Positions 7,216-15,819 of a stretch of 64,000 nt of DNA are shown here, piece after piece. The notes beneath the pieces were generated by a model, which ran no database searches, was not told where the DNA came from, and was given only the letters and a program-made list of their open reading frames with translations. Each line of letters starts with the position of its first letter. Position 1 is the first letter of the stretch. A program made the position numbers and the translations under genes. Source of the stretch: Streptomyces sp. VRA16 Mangrove soil (lineage in GTDB: Bacteria; Actinomycetota; Actinomycetes; Streptomycetales; Streptomycetaceae); contig NZ_JAFVLN010000024.1 of NCBI RefSeq assembly GCF_017377775.1, positions 1-64,000 on the forward strand. Direction: 5' to 3'.

Positions 7216-9009
7216 ATGAGTGACAGCGAGCCGATAGCGGGCGGGCAGGAGAGTGGCGCGGACCCGTCCGGGGGAGTGCCGGGCGCCCCGTTGACGGACG
7301 GTGCGCCGGGGACGGAGCGGACGGAAGGGGTGAAGGGGACGGTGGGGACGGCCGGGGCGGCGGGGGCGGAAGAAGCGGCCGGGGCGCAGGCGGCGGAGGC
7401 CGGGGCCACGCGGACCGCGGCGCCCGTCCACCCCGAGACCGTCACCACAGCCCCCGCACTGCCCGCCGAGGCCCTGGAGATCGCCGCCGGGTACGCGTTC
7501 ACCGGCCCCGCGCTCGACCTCGGCGCGCTGCTGTGGGACGGCCGATGTCACGCGGACGCCCAGATCCGCATCCCGCTGCCGATGCTCAACCGGCACGGCC
7601 TCGTCGCGGGCGCCACCGGCACCGGCAAGACCAAGACCCTCCAGCTGATCGCGGAACAGCTGGCCGCGCAGGGCGTCCCCGTCTTCCTCGCCGACATCAA
7701 GGGCGACGTCTCCGGGATCTCGGCGCCCGGCGAGGAGGGCGACAAGGTGCGCGGGCGGGCCACGGAGGTCGGCCAGGACTGGCAGGCCACCGGTTTCCCC
7801 TGCGAGTTCTACGCGCTCGGCGGCATCGGCACCGGCATCCCGCTGCGGGCCACCGTCACCAGCTTCGGCCCGGTCCTGCTCTCGAAGGTGCTCCAGCTCA
7901 ACCAGACCCAGGAGCAGTCGCTCGGCCTGATCTTCCACTACGCGGACCAGAAGGGCCTGGAGCTCGTCGACCTGAAGGATCTGCGGGCCGTCGTCACCTT
8001 CCTCACCTCCGACGAGGGCAAGCCCGAGCTGAAGACGATCGGCGGTCTGTCGACCGTGACGGCCGGGGTGATCCTGCGCGCGCTGACCGCGTTCGAGGCG
8101 CAGGGCATGGGCGACTTCTTCGGTGAGCCGGAGTTCGACACCAGCGAACTGCTGCGGACCGCTCCCGACGGACGGGGCCTGGTCTCCGTACTGGAGCTGC
8201 CCGCCGTGCAGGACAAGCCGCAGTTGTTCTCCACGTTCCTGATGTGGCTGCTGGCCGATCTGTTCCAGCGGCTGCCCGAGGTCGGCGACGTCGAGAAGCC
8301 GAAGCTCGTCTTCTTCTTCGACGAGGCGCACCTCCTGTTCAACGGGGCGTCCAAGGCGTTCCTCGAAGCGATCACACAGACCGTGCGGCTGATCCGGTCC
8401 AAGGGCGTCGGCATCTTCTTCGTGACGCAGACCCCCAAGGACGTGCCCGGCGACGTCCTCGCCCAGCTCGGCAACCGCGTCCAGCACGCGCTGCGCGCCT
8501 TCACGCCCGACGACCAGAAGGCGCTGAAGGCGACCGTGAAGACGTTCCCGAACTCGGCGTACGACCTGGAGGAGGTCCTCACCTCGCTCGGCACCGGTGA
8601 GGCCGTGATCACCGTGCTCAGCGAGAAGGGCGCGCCGACCCCGGTCGCGGCGACCCGGCTGCGGGCGCCCGAGTCGCTGATGGGGCCGGTGGCGGCGGGC
8701 GCGCTGGACGCGGCGGTGAAGGGGTCGCTGCTGTACTCGCGGTACGCGGACGCGGTGGACCGTGAGTCGGCGTACGAGAAGCTGACCGCCCAGGAGGCGG
8801 AGACCGCGGCCCGCAAACAGGCGGAGGCGGAGGCCGTCGAGGCCGAGAAGGCGGCGAAGGCGGCGGCGAGGGCGAAGCCCGCGCAGCAGGACGCGTCCGT
8901 CGTCGACCAGGTCGTGGGCAGCGGCATCTTCAAGTCGCTCGCGCGGTCGGTGGGGACCCAGCTGGGGCGGGAGATCTCCCGGTCGATCTTCGGTACGCGC
9001 AGGCGCTGA
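7216..9009 (+). CDS. HerA-like ATPase, DUF853 family
   Basis: A 597-residue ATPase. The first ~85 residues are low-complexity Ala/Gly/Glu. The motor domain follows: Walker A GATGTGKTKT (about residue 132-141), DIKGDVSGI just after, Walker B KLVFFFDEAHLLF (about 362-374) and sensor-type FFVTQTPKDVPGDVL. A Lys/Ala-rich coiled-coil-like stretch (about 510-555) and a basic C-terminus (GREISRSIFGTRRR) end it. DUF853 proteins belong to the FtsK/HerA superfamily; the substrate is undefined, DNA or protein translocation being the family expectation. It stands alone, with a terminator hairpin just after the stop. Confidence 0.88.
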   Translation: MSDSEPIAGGQESGADPSGGVPGAPLTDGAPGTERTEGVKGTVGTAGAAGAEEAAGAQAAEAGATRTAAPVHPETVTTAPALPAEALEIAAGYAFTGPALDLGALLWDGRCHADAQIRIPLPMLNRHGLVAGATGTGKTKTLQLIAEQLAAQGVPVFLADIKGDVSGISAPGEEGDKVRGRATEVGQDWQATGFPCEFYALGGIGTGIPLRATVTSFGPVLLSKVLQLNQTQEQSLGLIFHYADQKGLELVDLKDLRAVVTFLTSDEGKPELKTIGGLSTVTAGVILRALTAFEAQGMGDFFGEPEFDTSELLRTAPDGRGLVSVLELPAVQDKPQLFSTFLMWLLADLFQRLPEVGDVEKPKLVFFFDEAHLLFNGASKAFLEAITQTVRLIRSKGVGIFFVTQTPKDVPGDVLAQLGNRVQHALRAFTPDDQKALKATVKTFPNSAYDLEEVLTSLGTGEAVITVLSEKGAPTPVAATRLRAPESLMGPVAAGALDAAVKGSLLYSRYADAVDRESAYEKLTAQEAETAARKQAEAEAVEAEKAAKAAARAKPAQQDASVVDQVVGSGIFKSLARSVGTQLGREISRSIFGTRRR

Positions 9010-9051
9010 GCCCCGGCCCGCCGTCCGGCGGGCCGGGGCCGTCACTCAGCG
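9004..9051. terminator. Bidirectional terminator hairpin
   Basis: A 12-bp stem CCCCGGCCCGCC/GGCGGGCCGGGG (9011-9022, 9027-9038) is enclosed by a second pairing CGCTGAG/CTCAGCG that overlaps the stop codons of both convergent genes. Confidence 0.7.
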
Positions 9052-9186
9052 GTCGGTCTCCTTTTCCTGCCGGGCCTGGGGCTGAGCGGGCTGCTGAGGC
9101 TTCGGCGGCCGCTGTTCGGCGCGTGTGTCGCGGGCCGCTTCCGCGCGCAGCAGGGCGCGCAGTACCGCGTACGGGTCCATGGGCAT
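9046..9186 (-). CDS. Small hypothetical protein (46 aa)
   Basis: Sequence begins MPMDPYAVLRALLRAEAARD and continues with a Gln/Pro-rich tail. ATG 9186 has AAAGGA at a workable distance; ATG 9180 is an alternative. The N-terminal LRALLRAEAAR segment is an amphipathic helix. It follows the secreted/membrane hypothetical gene 56 bases upstream on the same strand and may share its transcript. No family function recognised. Confidence 0.5.
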   Translation of the reverse strand: MPMDPYAVLRALLRAEAARDTRAEQRPPKPQQPAQPQARQEKETDR

Positions 9187-9242
9187 GGGGAAGTACGTCC
9201 TTTCACTGCTGACGGGGGTGGTCCGGGTGGTGGCCGGGACCG

Positions 9243-9596
9243 TCAGCAGCGCAGGACGACGGTGCGCAGGGCGCGGTGCGGAAGGTGGGCGGAGGGTTCG
9301 GCGGCGCCGGAGGCGGGCGGCGCGGTGACGGGCCGCGGGCGGCGCGGCGGCGGGGCCGTGAGCAGCCGGGTGGGATGTCCTGTGGGCAGGCGGAGCGTGG
9401 CCGCGGGGGCGTCCTGGTGCGCGTCGCCGGGTTCGCAGGAGGCGATGGCCGCCGGGGGCGGGGCCGCGGCGTCGGCGGGCGGCGCGGCCAGCGGCGCCAG
9501 CAGCAGGGCGAGGACGACAAAGACCAGGTGGAGCGCGCGGACCCGGGCGCGGGCACGGGGGCCCGGCGCGGCGGGGGACGGAACGGCGGCGCTCAT
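9243..9596 (-). CDS. Hypothetical secreted or membrane-anchored protein
   Basis: 117 residues, with a basic start (APGPRARARVRALH), one strong hydrophobic segment (LVFVVLALLLAPLAAPPADA, about 22-41) that looks like a signal peptide or anchor, and a Pro/Ala-rich remainder ending VVLRC. The start is ATG 9596 because the hydrophobic segment is then correctly N-terminal; the Shine-Dalgarno is weak. It is followed by the 46-residue gene on the same strand. Low complexity outside the membrane segment prevents a family call. Confidence 0.5.
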   Translation of the reverse strand: MSAAVPSPAAPGPRARARVRALHLVFVVLALLLAPLAAPPADAAAPPPAAIASCEPGDAHQDAPAATLRLPTGHPTRLLTAPPPRRPRPVTAPPASGAAEPSAHLPHRALRTVVLRC

Positions 9597-9673
9597 GCGT
9601 CGACTTGTCCCCCGGACACGCCCGTGACGCAATCACCGGCGCGCCTTTTCCGCCCTCATGGGCTACCGGCGCG

Positions 9674-10276
9674 TCACCGTGCTGACGCGCCGCCCGTCTT
9701 CGCGGCCTTGGCGGCGGCCTTCATCTCCTGCTTGTGCGCGCGGACCTTGACGAGGGACTCGGGCCCGGTGATGTCGGCGACGGACCTGAACGCCTTCGCC
9801 TCGCCGTAGTCGCCGGCCGCCTCGCGCCAGCCCTTGGGGCGCACGCCGAGCTGCTTGCCGAGCAGGGCCAGGAAGATCTGGGCCTTCTGCTGACCGAAGC
9901 CGGGCAGCTCGTTCAGGCGGGCGAGGAGCTCCTTGCCGGTGCCGACGCCCTCCCAGACGGCGGCGGCGTCACCGTCGTAGTGCTCGACGAGGTACGCGCA
10001 CAGCTGCTGGATCCGCTTGGCCATGGAGCCCGGGTAGCGGTGCACGGCGGGCTTCGCGGAGAGCAGCGCGGCGAACTCCTCGGGGTCCCGGGCGGCGATC
10101 TCGTGCGCGTCCAGGTCGTCGGCGCCGAGCCGGTCGGCGATGGTGCGCGGCCCCGCGAACGCCCACTCCATCGGCACCTGCTGGTCGAGGAGCATCCCCA
10201 CCAGCGCGGCGAGCGGGCTGCGGCCGAGCAGTTCGTCGGCGGCGGGGTCCTGGGCCAGGTGGAGGGTGACGTCCAT
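9674..10276 (-). CDS. HhH-GPD-type base excision repair protein
   Basis: A 200-residue protein of the endonuclease III / AlkA superfamily. The N-terminal segment LVGMLLDQQVPMEWAFAGP is the conserved helix-loop of the fold, and ELPGFGQQKAQIFLALLG is the helix-hairpin-helix that grips DNA. Endonuclease III's iron-sulfur cysteines are absent, as in the uncharacterised actinobacterial HhH-GPD subfamily. Its glycosylase substrate is unknown, and I cannot pick out a catalytic lysine with confidence. It lies 54 bases after the TauE gene on the same strand; a short operon is possible. Confidence 0.85.
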   Translation of the reverse strand: MDVTLHLAQDPAADELLGRSPLAALVGMLLDQQVPMEWAFAGPRTIADRLGADDLDAHEIAARDPEEFAALLSAKPAVHRYPGSMAKRIQQLCAYLVEHYDGDAAAVWEGVGTGKELLARLNELPGFGQQKAQIFLALLGKQLGVRPKGWREAAGDYGEAKAFRSVADITGPESLVKVRAHKQEMKAAAKAAKTGGASAR

Positions 10277-10330
10277 ACGTCGATGATCGCGCGGCGGGTG
10301 CCGGGGCGCCCGTCGGCCCCCCCGGGCCGC

Positions 10331-11098
10331 TCAGGACTGCGCGATGAGCAGCGCGGACGCCGTCACGCCGACCGTCACGATCACCCCGCGCAGCACCAGC
10401 GGCGACAGCCGCCGCCCGAGCCGCGCGCCGATCAGGCCGCCCGCCGTGGAGCCGGCGGCGATCAGCGCGGCCACGGTCCAGTCGACGTCGGCGACGGCGA
10501 TGAAGACGATCGCGGCGACGCCGTTGACGATCGACGCGAGGACGTTCTTGGCGGCGTTCAGTCGCTGCAGGTCGTCGCGGAGCACGGCGCCGAACATGCC
10601 CATGAGCAGCACGCCCTGGGCCGCGCCGAAGTAGCCGCCGTAGACGCCGGTGCCCAGCACGCCGAGCCACATGGGCAGCCCGCCGTCGGGGCGGGAGGCG
10701 GCCGCACGCTCCCGCCGGTTCTTCATCCACCGGTTGAGGCGCGGCTGGAGCAGGACGAGGACGCACGCGGTGAGGATCAGCACGGGCACGACCGCGCGGA
10801 ACGCGGCGTCGGGCAGTCGCAGCAGGAGCAGCGCCCCGACGAGCCCGCCGAGCAGCGACGCGGCACCGAAGCGCAGCAACCGCCGCCGCTGGCCGCGCAG
10901 TTCGCGCCGGTAGCCGTAGGCGGCGCTGAGCACGCCCGGCACCAGGCCGATGTTGTTCGAGACGTTGGCGAGCACCGGCGGATACCCGAACGCGAGCAGG
11001 GTCGGGAAGGTGATCAGGGTGCCGGAGCCGACCACCGCGTTCATGCCGCCCGCGGCCAGTCCCGCGGCGCCGATCGCGACCGCTTCCACCACGTCCAC
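10331..11098 (-). CDS. TauE/SafE-family sulfite/organic anion exporter
   Basis: A 255-residue integral membrane protein with about eight hydrophobic segments. The opening AAGGMNAVVGSGTLITFPTLLA is the conserved TauE/SafE signature, repeated in weaker form in the second half (VYGGYFGAAQGVLLMGMFGA). I chose GTG 11098 because GGTGGAG precedes it; an in-frame TTG at 11122 has no such site. It is divergent from a LysR regulator (168-base gap), which probably controls it. TauE proteins export sulfite, sulfoacetate or similar anions; the substrate here is not determinable. Confidence 0.87.
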   Translation of the reverse strand: MDVVEAVAIGAAGLAAGGMNAVVGSGTLITFPTLLAFGYPPVLANVSNNIGLVPGVLSAAYGYRRELRGQRRRLLRFGAASLLGGLVGALLLLRLPDAAFRAVVPVLILTACVLVLLQPRLNRWMKNRRERAAASRPDGGLPMWLGVLGTGVYGGYFGAAQGVLLMGMFGAVLRDDLQRLNAAKNVLASIVNGVAAIVFIAVADVDWTVAALIAAGSTAGGLIGARLGRRLSPLVLRGVIVTVGVTASALLIAQS

Positions 11099-11234
11099 GC
11101 AGCTCCACCGATCCTCTTGCAACGGGTCGGCACCCGCCGGGAGTTCGCGACCTCCGAGGCGGGTTGCCGCCCTTGGGGCCGTCCCGCGGACGATGCTCCG
11201 CCGTGGAGCGGACCCAAGTCAATCCTCGGGTTTT

Positions 11235-11250
11235 CTTGCACATCCCCAAG
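11235..11250. promoter_or_regulatory. Candidate LysR operator (T-N11-A)
   Basis: CTTG-N8-CAAG contains the T-N11-A core of LysR sites (T at 11236, A at 11248). It lies 17 bases before the lysR start and would overlap that promoter's -35 region, fitting autoregulation plus control of tauE. Confidence 0.35.
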
Positions 11251-11266
11251 CTGTAGCTTCGCCCTC

Positions 11267-12184
11267 GTGACCCTCGACGACCTCCGCGTCTTCGTCGCCG
11301 TCTGCCGCGCGGGCAGTCTCAGCGCCGTCGCACGCGAGCTCTCCTGCACGCAGTCCGCGGTGAGCCAGCACGTGAAACGGCTGGAGAAGGAGACCGGCGT
11401 CGGCCTGCTCGAACGGCACGCGCGCGGGGTCGTGCCCACGGCGGCCGGCCGCATCCTGCGCGCCGCCGCGGCCGACGGGATCGGCGCCCTCGACGAGGCG
11501 CTGCGCCGCCTGGACGACCTGGCGCGCGGCGAGAGCGGCTCGGTCCGCGTGACGACCGGCGCCACCTCGGTACGGCACTTCATGGCGCAGGCGATCGTCG
11601 CGTACCGGCATGCGAACCCGCAGGTCAGCCTGGAGTTCCAGACGGTCAGCTCCAGCCGCAGCTGCTTCGAGGCGCTGGCCGCGCACGACCTGGACCTGGC
11701 GTGGATCACCATGGGGCCCACCGAGCGGGGCATAGAGCTGCGCCCGGTGGTCGAGCTGCCGTGGGTCCTCGCCGTCCAGGAGCACGACCCGCTGGCCGCC
11801 GAACCGGCCGTGGCACCCGCGGACCTGGCCGCCTCGGCGCAGCTCATCCTGCCGCCCGAGCACTCCACCTCCCGCTCCCACCTCGACGACCGGTTCGCCG
11901 AACTGGGCATCGCGGGCGCGACCGGCGCGGGCACCGGCATCGCCGACTGGGACACCGCCGTGCACCTCGCGGAACTCGGCCTCGGCCACGCCGTCGTCCC
12001 CGACCTGCCGGGCCTGCGCGGTCCCGGCCACCCGGGGCTCGCCCTGCTTCCCGTCCCCTGTCTCCCCCCGCTCCAGGTCGGCTGGGCGGTGCGCCGCTGG
12101 GCCGCGCTCTCACCGCCCGCCCGCGCCTTCGCCGACCTGGTGGAGCGCACCTGCCCCGGGATTCCGGCGCGTCCGAACGGGTGA
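11267..12184 (+). CDS. LysR-family transcriptional regulator
   Basis: 305 residues. The N-terminal winged HTH (about 1-60) reads LRVFVAVCRAGSLSAVAREL, then SCTQSAVSQHVKRLEKETG and LLERHARGVVPTAAG. The effector-binding domain (about 90-295) is of the usual type. GTG 11267 has no Shine-Dalgarno, and TAGCTT ends 7 bases upstream, suggesting a leaderless transcript. It is divergent from the TauE exporter, so a sulfur-compound or organic-anion ligand is plausible but unproven. Confidence 0.92.
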   Translation: MTLDDLRVFVAVCRAGSLSAVARELSCTQSAVSQHVKRLEKETGVGLLERHARGVVPTAAGRILRAAAADGIGALDEALRRLDDLARGESGSVRVTTGATSVRHFMAQAIVAYRHANPQVSLEFQTVSSSRSCFEALAAHDLDLAWITMGPTERGIELRPVVELPWVLAVQEHDPLAAEPAVAPADLAASAQLILPPEHSTSRSHLDDRFAELGIAGATGAGTGIADWDTAVHLAELGLGHAVVPDLPGLRGPGHPGLALLPVPCLPPLQVGWAVRRWAALSPPARAFADLVERTCPGIPARPNG

Positions 12185-12226
12185 GGCCGTCTCGCGCGCT
12201 CCGGGTGGCCCGGCCACGCTGACTGC

Positions 12227-12553
12227 ATGACCACCACACACCACCTCACGGCCCTGGCCGAGGACCATCTGGCCGCCGCCCGCACGGCCGACCACGGCCG
12301 CAGCGCCGAGCTGATCCTGCACGAGGACCAGCTGCGGCAGAGCGTCATCGCCCTGGTCGAGGGCTCGGCCCTGGAGGAGCACAACGCCCCGCCCGCGGCC
12401 GGCCTCCAGGTCCTGACCGGCCGGGTCAGGCTCACCGCCGTCTCCGGTGACGTCGAGCTCGGCCCCGGCGATCTGCACGCGATCCCGCGCGAGCGGCACG
12501 GGCTGACGGCGCTGACCGACGCGGTCGTCCTGCTGACCGTGGTGACGGCCTGA
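12227..12553 (+). CDS. Small cupin-domain protein
   Basis: 108 residues forming one cupin fold: an N-terminal helix, then VIALVEGSALEEHNAPPAAGLQ (first cupin motif) and LGPGDLHAIPRERHGLTAL (second motif). Only some of the usual metal-ligand histidines are present (EEHNAP, and an H in the second motif), so metal binding is possible but incomplete. It lies 42 bases after the LysR gene on the same strand. Such proteins often sense or bind small ligands; no specific function can be assigned. Confidence 0.8.
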   Translation: MTTTHHLTALAEDHLAAARTADHGRSAELILHEDQLRQSVIALVEGSALEEHNAPPAAGLQVLTGRVRLTAVSGDVELGPGDLHAIPRERHGLTALTDAVVLLTVVTA

Positions 12554-12556
12554 GCC

Positions 12557-12741
12557 CACCGCTCACCGGGCGCGACGACGGGGGCCCGCTCCCGGACGCC
12601 GAGCACCTCGACGCCCGGCGTCCGGTCGTACGGATCGTCGGCCGGCACCGCGTCGACCCCGGCCCGGTCCGCGTCGAAGATCAGCAGGGCCCCGCTGTCG
12701 TCGGCCCGCGGACCGGCCCTCGGCTCTTCTGGCCCTGAGTC
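12557..12741 (-). pseudogene. Truncated YciI-like remnant
   Basis: Minus-strand translation gives a coherent, G/C-third-position peptide including SGALLIFDAD, ADDPYDRTPGVEVLGV and a terminal RERAPVV. This resembles the C-terminal half of YciI-like dimeric alpha-beta barrel proteins. There is no start codon or N-terminal half: it begins immediately, in frame, after the TAG of the helicase-domain gene. There is no stop before it runs into the cupin gene's antisense strand. It is best read as a leftover from deletion. Confidence 0.4.
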
Positions 12742-15171
12742 CTACGCCGGCATCACGCCATGGATGCGGGAGAGGGTGAAGACGCGTTCCGCTTCGCGCA
12801 GGTGGCACCAGGCGTCGAGGTAGGGCGGGTCGAGTTCCAGGTCGCTGAGGGTACGTACGGTCCGGTTGCCCGAGGCGGCGATGTACTCGACGGTGATGGC
12901 CGCACCGGTGTCGATGGCATGGGCGACCTGGCGGACGTCGCTGTACGACAGGTGCTTCGCGTACCCGGCGACGATCTCTTCGGTGTCCGTCGCGAAAGGC
13001 ACCCCGCTGCCGAACGGGTCGGGTTCCGGCGCGATCGGCGGCGCCTTGAGCAGCCGCTCGGCCAGAACGTCCAGCCCGGCGTCGGCGGGTGTGTCCGGGG
13101 TACGGGTGGCGGTGGTCCGGGGGCCGCGCTGCCCGCTGTTCCTTCGCGGGGGCGAGACGGCGGCGGCGGCCCGCTGCGGCGGGAGTTTCTCGATGCGTAC
13201 GGTTCCCTCGGCGGTCTCGGCGACCGGGGCGTAACCCTCGGAGCGGAGCGCGGCGAGCGTCTTCGCGGGTGGGCTGCTGCTGACCAGAACCGTCGGTGCG
13301 AGCTGCCGCAGCCCGAGCCGGGAGAGGGCGCGGTGGGCGGCGAGTTCGGCCAGGAGCGCGGGTTCGTCGCCGTGGATGACGCAGGCCGCGGGGGCGATGC
13401 GCACCCGTCCGTGGCCTCGTGCGGTGTCGGCGATGAGATAGGTCAGCGGCTGTGGCAGGGCTGTGGCGGAGCAGTTCGCCAGGTCGGCGGTGATGTCGTC
13501 CGGGGTGCGGCCGGCGTCCAGGGCCCGCCGGACACTGCCGGCGCTGAACCGCCAGACCGACGCCGTGCCGCGGGTCTCCAGGTCGGCCACCGAATCCAGG
13601 AGCGCGGCGAGTCGGGCGGACGGGGTGCCGGTGACGACGGCGGTGAGGTCGGCGCCGATCCGGGCCGTCGTGGTCGCGGGAGGCAGCAGCCGCCGGGTCG
13701 TCATGTCGAGCTCGTCGTCGGCGTGGGCCGCCAGGTGCACGCCGAACGGGGACAGCGCACCCCGTGCCAGCACGCCGAGCAGTTCAGCCTCGCGGATCAA
13801 GGCGCTGAACGGGGCCGTGTCCTCGGGCGAGGCATCGTCGGCGAGCGGGCGGTGCCAGCCCACGAGCGGCCCCAGCTCCGAGGCGACCTGCACGCCCTGC
13901 CCTGCCGGCAGCCCCGCTGCCGCGGTGAGCAGCCCGTGGCGGGCCTGCACGCAGCCGCCGCAGGGCGGCGCACCGGCGAGCGCGGGGAGTGCTCTGTCGT
14001 CTGCGTCGCGGGCCCGGGTGGGGGTGAGCGGCAGGTCCCGCCATACCCGGAGCAGTACGGCGAGTTGTTCTGCGGGCTCCTGCTCGGTCCAGGCGTCGTA
14101 CGCCTCGGTGGGAGCGATGCGATCGCCGTCGCGGGCCAGCAGCCCGGCGGCGTACGCCGTCTCCAGGGCGATGCGTACGACGGCGTCGTCCGCCTGGGCG
14201 GCCTTGCCGAGCCGGGCCAGTTCACGTGCTCCGATCCCGCCTGACTTCAGCCGGGCCAAAGGGGCGGCCGCGCAGATCGACAGGACGCGGGCGGCATGAG
14301 CCACGAACGAGGCGCCGGCCACCGCGGCCTCCCGCTCCACCTCCGAGGCGCTGACGGCCGCCGTGCGCGCGACGGGCGGCAGAGGTTCGAACGGAGCGTG
14401 CCAGTCCGGGCCCCGCAGAGCCAGGGCCACTTCGGCCGGCATCCGGGCGGGCCCGTACCGGCGACGGTCCTGGAGCAGCAGCCCGCGGTCGAGCGCCCAT
14501 CGGGCGTCCGGTCGGGGGGTAGGGCCCGGAGACCCGAACACGGTGAACTCCGGCTGACACGACGTGGACCTGGATCGCTCCTCCAGCAACTTCCGGGTGG
14601 CCGCCGGTGCCCGAGCCACCAACGCGGCGACCCGTTCCGCGTCACTGTGATGCTCCACCAGGGCCGCGAGCCGCTGCTGTTTGCTGCCGGGCGGCTTGAT
14701 ACCCAGGGACGCCAGCATGCCGCGCAGTTCCTCCGAGGTGGTGCCCGCCAGCAGCTCTTCCAGCGGGGCTTCCAGCCCCAGGGGCGTGCTCCATGCCTGC
14801 CGCAGGGGCGACGGCATGTGCAGCGTCCCCTGGCTGTCGTGCCACACGAGCGCCCGGTCCGACAGGGCCTCCAGGGTCGTGTCCAGCGCGTGTCCGGCCG
14901 CAGGGGACGTCGAGCCGAGCAACTCCGCGAGGCTGTCCCTGGTCGCTCGCGCACCCAGGGCTGCCAGCGCCTCGGCGACCTGCAGACACGGCAGGGTGAG
15001 TTGCGGCAGGACGAGTGCCACGGCCCCCGGGCGTTGGAGACGGTCCGCCAGCTCTCCCAGCGAGCGTGGTTCCGGAGAGGAAGCGGCGTCCTTGCGTGCG
15101 GCGAGCACGCGTGCGAGGCGGGAGCTGTCGAGTCGGCTCAGCCAAGTCGCAAGCGTCGATCGGGACTTCAT
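12742..15171 (-). CDS. Helicase XPB/Ssl2 N-terminal-like domain protein
   Basis: 809 residues starting MKSRSTLATWLSRLDSSRLA. It has repeated helical segments with SLGELADRLQRP and DSLAELLG, a SAP-like GIKPPGSKQQRLAALVEH (about 155-175) and a WYL-like end, LDAWCHLREAERVFTLSRIHGVMPA. This architecture matches actinobacterial proteins named helicase C-terminal or XPB N-terminal domain proteins. No Walker A or DEAH motif is present, so it is not itself an ATPase. It may work with a separate XPB-like helicase in nucleotide excision repair; that role is inferred from family naming. ATG 15171 is preceded by only a weak GGTGCATC. Confidence 0.8.
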   Translation of the reverse strand: MKSRSTLATWLSRLDSSRLARVLAARKDAASSPEPRSLGELADRLQRPGAVALVLPQLTLPCLQVAEALAALGARATRDSLAELLGSTSPAAGHALDTTLEALSDRALVWHDSQGTLHMPSPLRQAWSTPLGLEAPLEELLAGTTSEELRGMLASLGIKPPGSKQQRLAALVEHHSDAERVAALVARAPAATRKLLEERSRSTSCQPEFTVFGSPGPTPRPDARWALDRGLLLQDRRRYGPARMPAEVALALRGPDWHAPFEPLPPVARTAAVSASEVEREAAVAGASFVAHAARVLSICAAAPLARLKSGGIGARELARLGKAAQADDAVVRIALETAYAAGLLARDGDRIAPTEAYDAWTEQEPAEQLAVLLRVWRDLPLTPTRARDADDRALPALAGAPPCGGCVQARHGLLTAAAGLPAGQGVQVASELGPLVGWHRPLADDASPEDTAPFSALIREAELLGVLARGALSPFGVHLAAHADDELDMTTRRLLPPATTTARIGADLTAVVTGTPSARLAALLDSVADLETRGTASVWRFSAGSVRRALDAGRTPDDITADLANCSATALPQPLTYLIADTARGHGRVRIAPAACVIHGDEPALLAELAAHRALSRLGLRQLAPTVLVSSSPPAKTLAALRSEGYAPVAETAEGTVRIEKLPPQRAAAAVSPPRRNSGQRGPRTTATRTPDTPADAGLDVLAERLLKAPPIAPEPDPFGSGVPFATDTEEIVAGYAKHLSYSDVRQVAHAIDTGAAITVEYIAASGNRTVRTLSDLELDPPYLDAWCHLREAERVFTLSRIHGVMPA

Positions 15172-15511
15172 GAGGGATGCACCTCGGCAGACGTGGAACG
15201 TGTGACGGGCCGACCGAAGCCGCTTCGGCCGAGCTCAAGAATGGCGCAGTTCCATGATCCGCAGATGCTGTGCCGACCGTAGGCGTCCTGACCTGCGGTG
15301 GGTCTGAGGCGGCTCGGTCTGCCGGACGGCCCCGGACGCGCGTGCGCGAGACCAGAACGAAACGGACTACCACCGCTGGAAAGAGCTCCTGGCCGCTGCC
15401 GGCGTGCGTGACGGTCGGCTTCACGATGCTCGGCACACCGCCGGGACTGTGAAACTGAGACGGACAACGACGAAGGCCCGAACCGTTCATACGGTCCGGG
15501 CCTTCTGCCGG
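15172..15511. other. Gene-free interval upstream of the helicase-domain gene
   Basis: It holds the helicase gene's upstream region and, at 15473-15504, the tRNA-Ser terminator. Third-position G/C bias is lacking in every frame, and I see no convincing small gene or repeat. Confidence 0.6.
15473..15504 (-). terminator. Terminator of tRNA-Ser(GGA)
   Basis: Stem AAGGCCCGAACCG / CGGTCCGGGCCTT with a 6-base loop and one mismatch, located 8 bases past the tRNA 3' end on the minus strand. Confidence 0.75.
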
Positions 15512-15596
15512 CGGAGGATACGAGATTCGAACTCGTGAGGGGTTGCCCCCAACACGCTTTCCAAGCGTGCGCCCTAGGCCTCTAGGCGAATCCTCC
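15512..15596 (-). tRNA. tRNA-Ser(GGA)
   Basis: Class II tRNA with acceptor GGAGGAT/ATCCTCC, anticodon loop TTGGAAA (GGA), long variable arm and T-loop GTTCGAATC. CCA is not encoded (the genome continues CCGGC). It is divergent from the SRP RNA and dnaX. Confidence 0.95.
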
Positions 15597-15670
15597 GCTG
15601 GAGACATTACATGACCGGAGCGAGTGCTCGCGAACTCGTTCCCACCGGCCAGAGCATGTACTCTGTGCGG

Positions 15671-15758
15671 AGCCCCTCACGTGGCGCTATCTGACTGAAC
15701 TCCCCCAGGGCCGGAAGGCAGCAAGGGTAGGTTGGCTCTGGCGGGTGCGTGGGGGGCG
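15671..15758 (+). ncRNA. ffs: Signal recognition particle RNA (4.5S, small type)
   Basis: The universally conserved SRP domain IV is present (CAGGGCCGGAAGGCAGCAAG, 15706-15725), with the terminal helix closed by GCCCCTCACG (15672-15681) and CGTGGGGGGC (15748-15757). A -10-like TACTCT lies at 15659-15664. The tRNA-Ser / SRP RNA / dnaX neighbourhood is also seen in Bacillus subtilis, an old synteny. It binds Ffh for co-translational targeting. Confidence 0.93.
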
Positions 15759-15819
15759 TTTGCGTGCCCGGGGGCGCGGGCGGGACCGGTTGTCAGTGGG
15801 CGCCTATAACCTCGTATGC

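Noticed and set aside
12742..15171. Active helicase
   Set aside because: No Walker A, DEAH or motif VI can be seen; only the accessory XPB-N-like architecture is present.
15270..15452. 60-codon plus-strand frame before tRNA-Ser
   Set aside because: No ribosome site, no codon bias, no recognisable domain.
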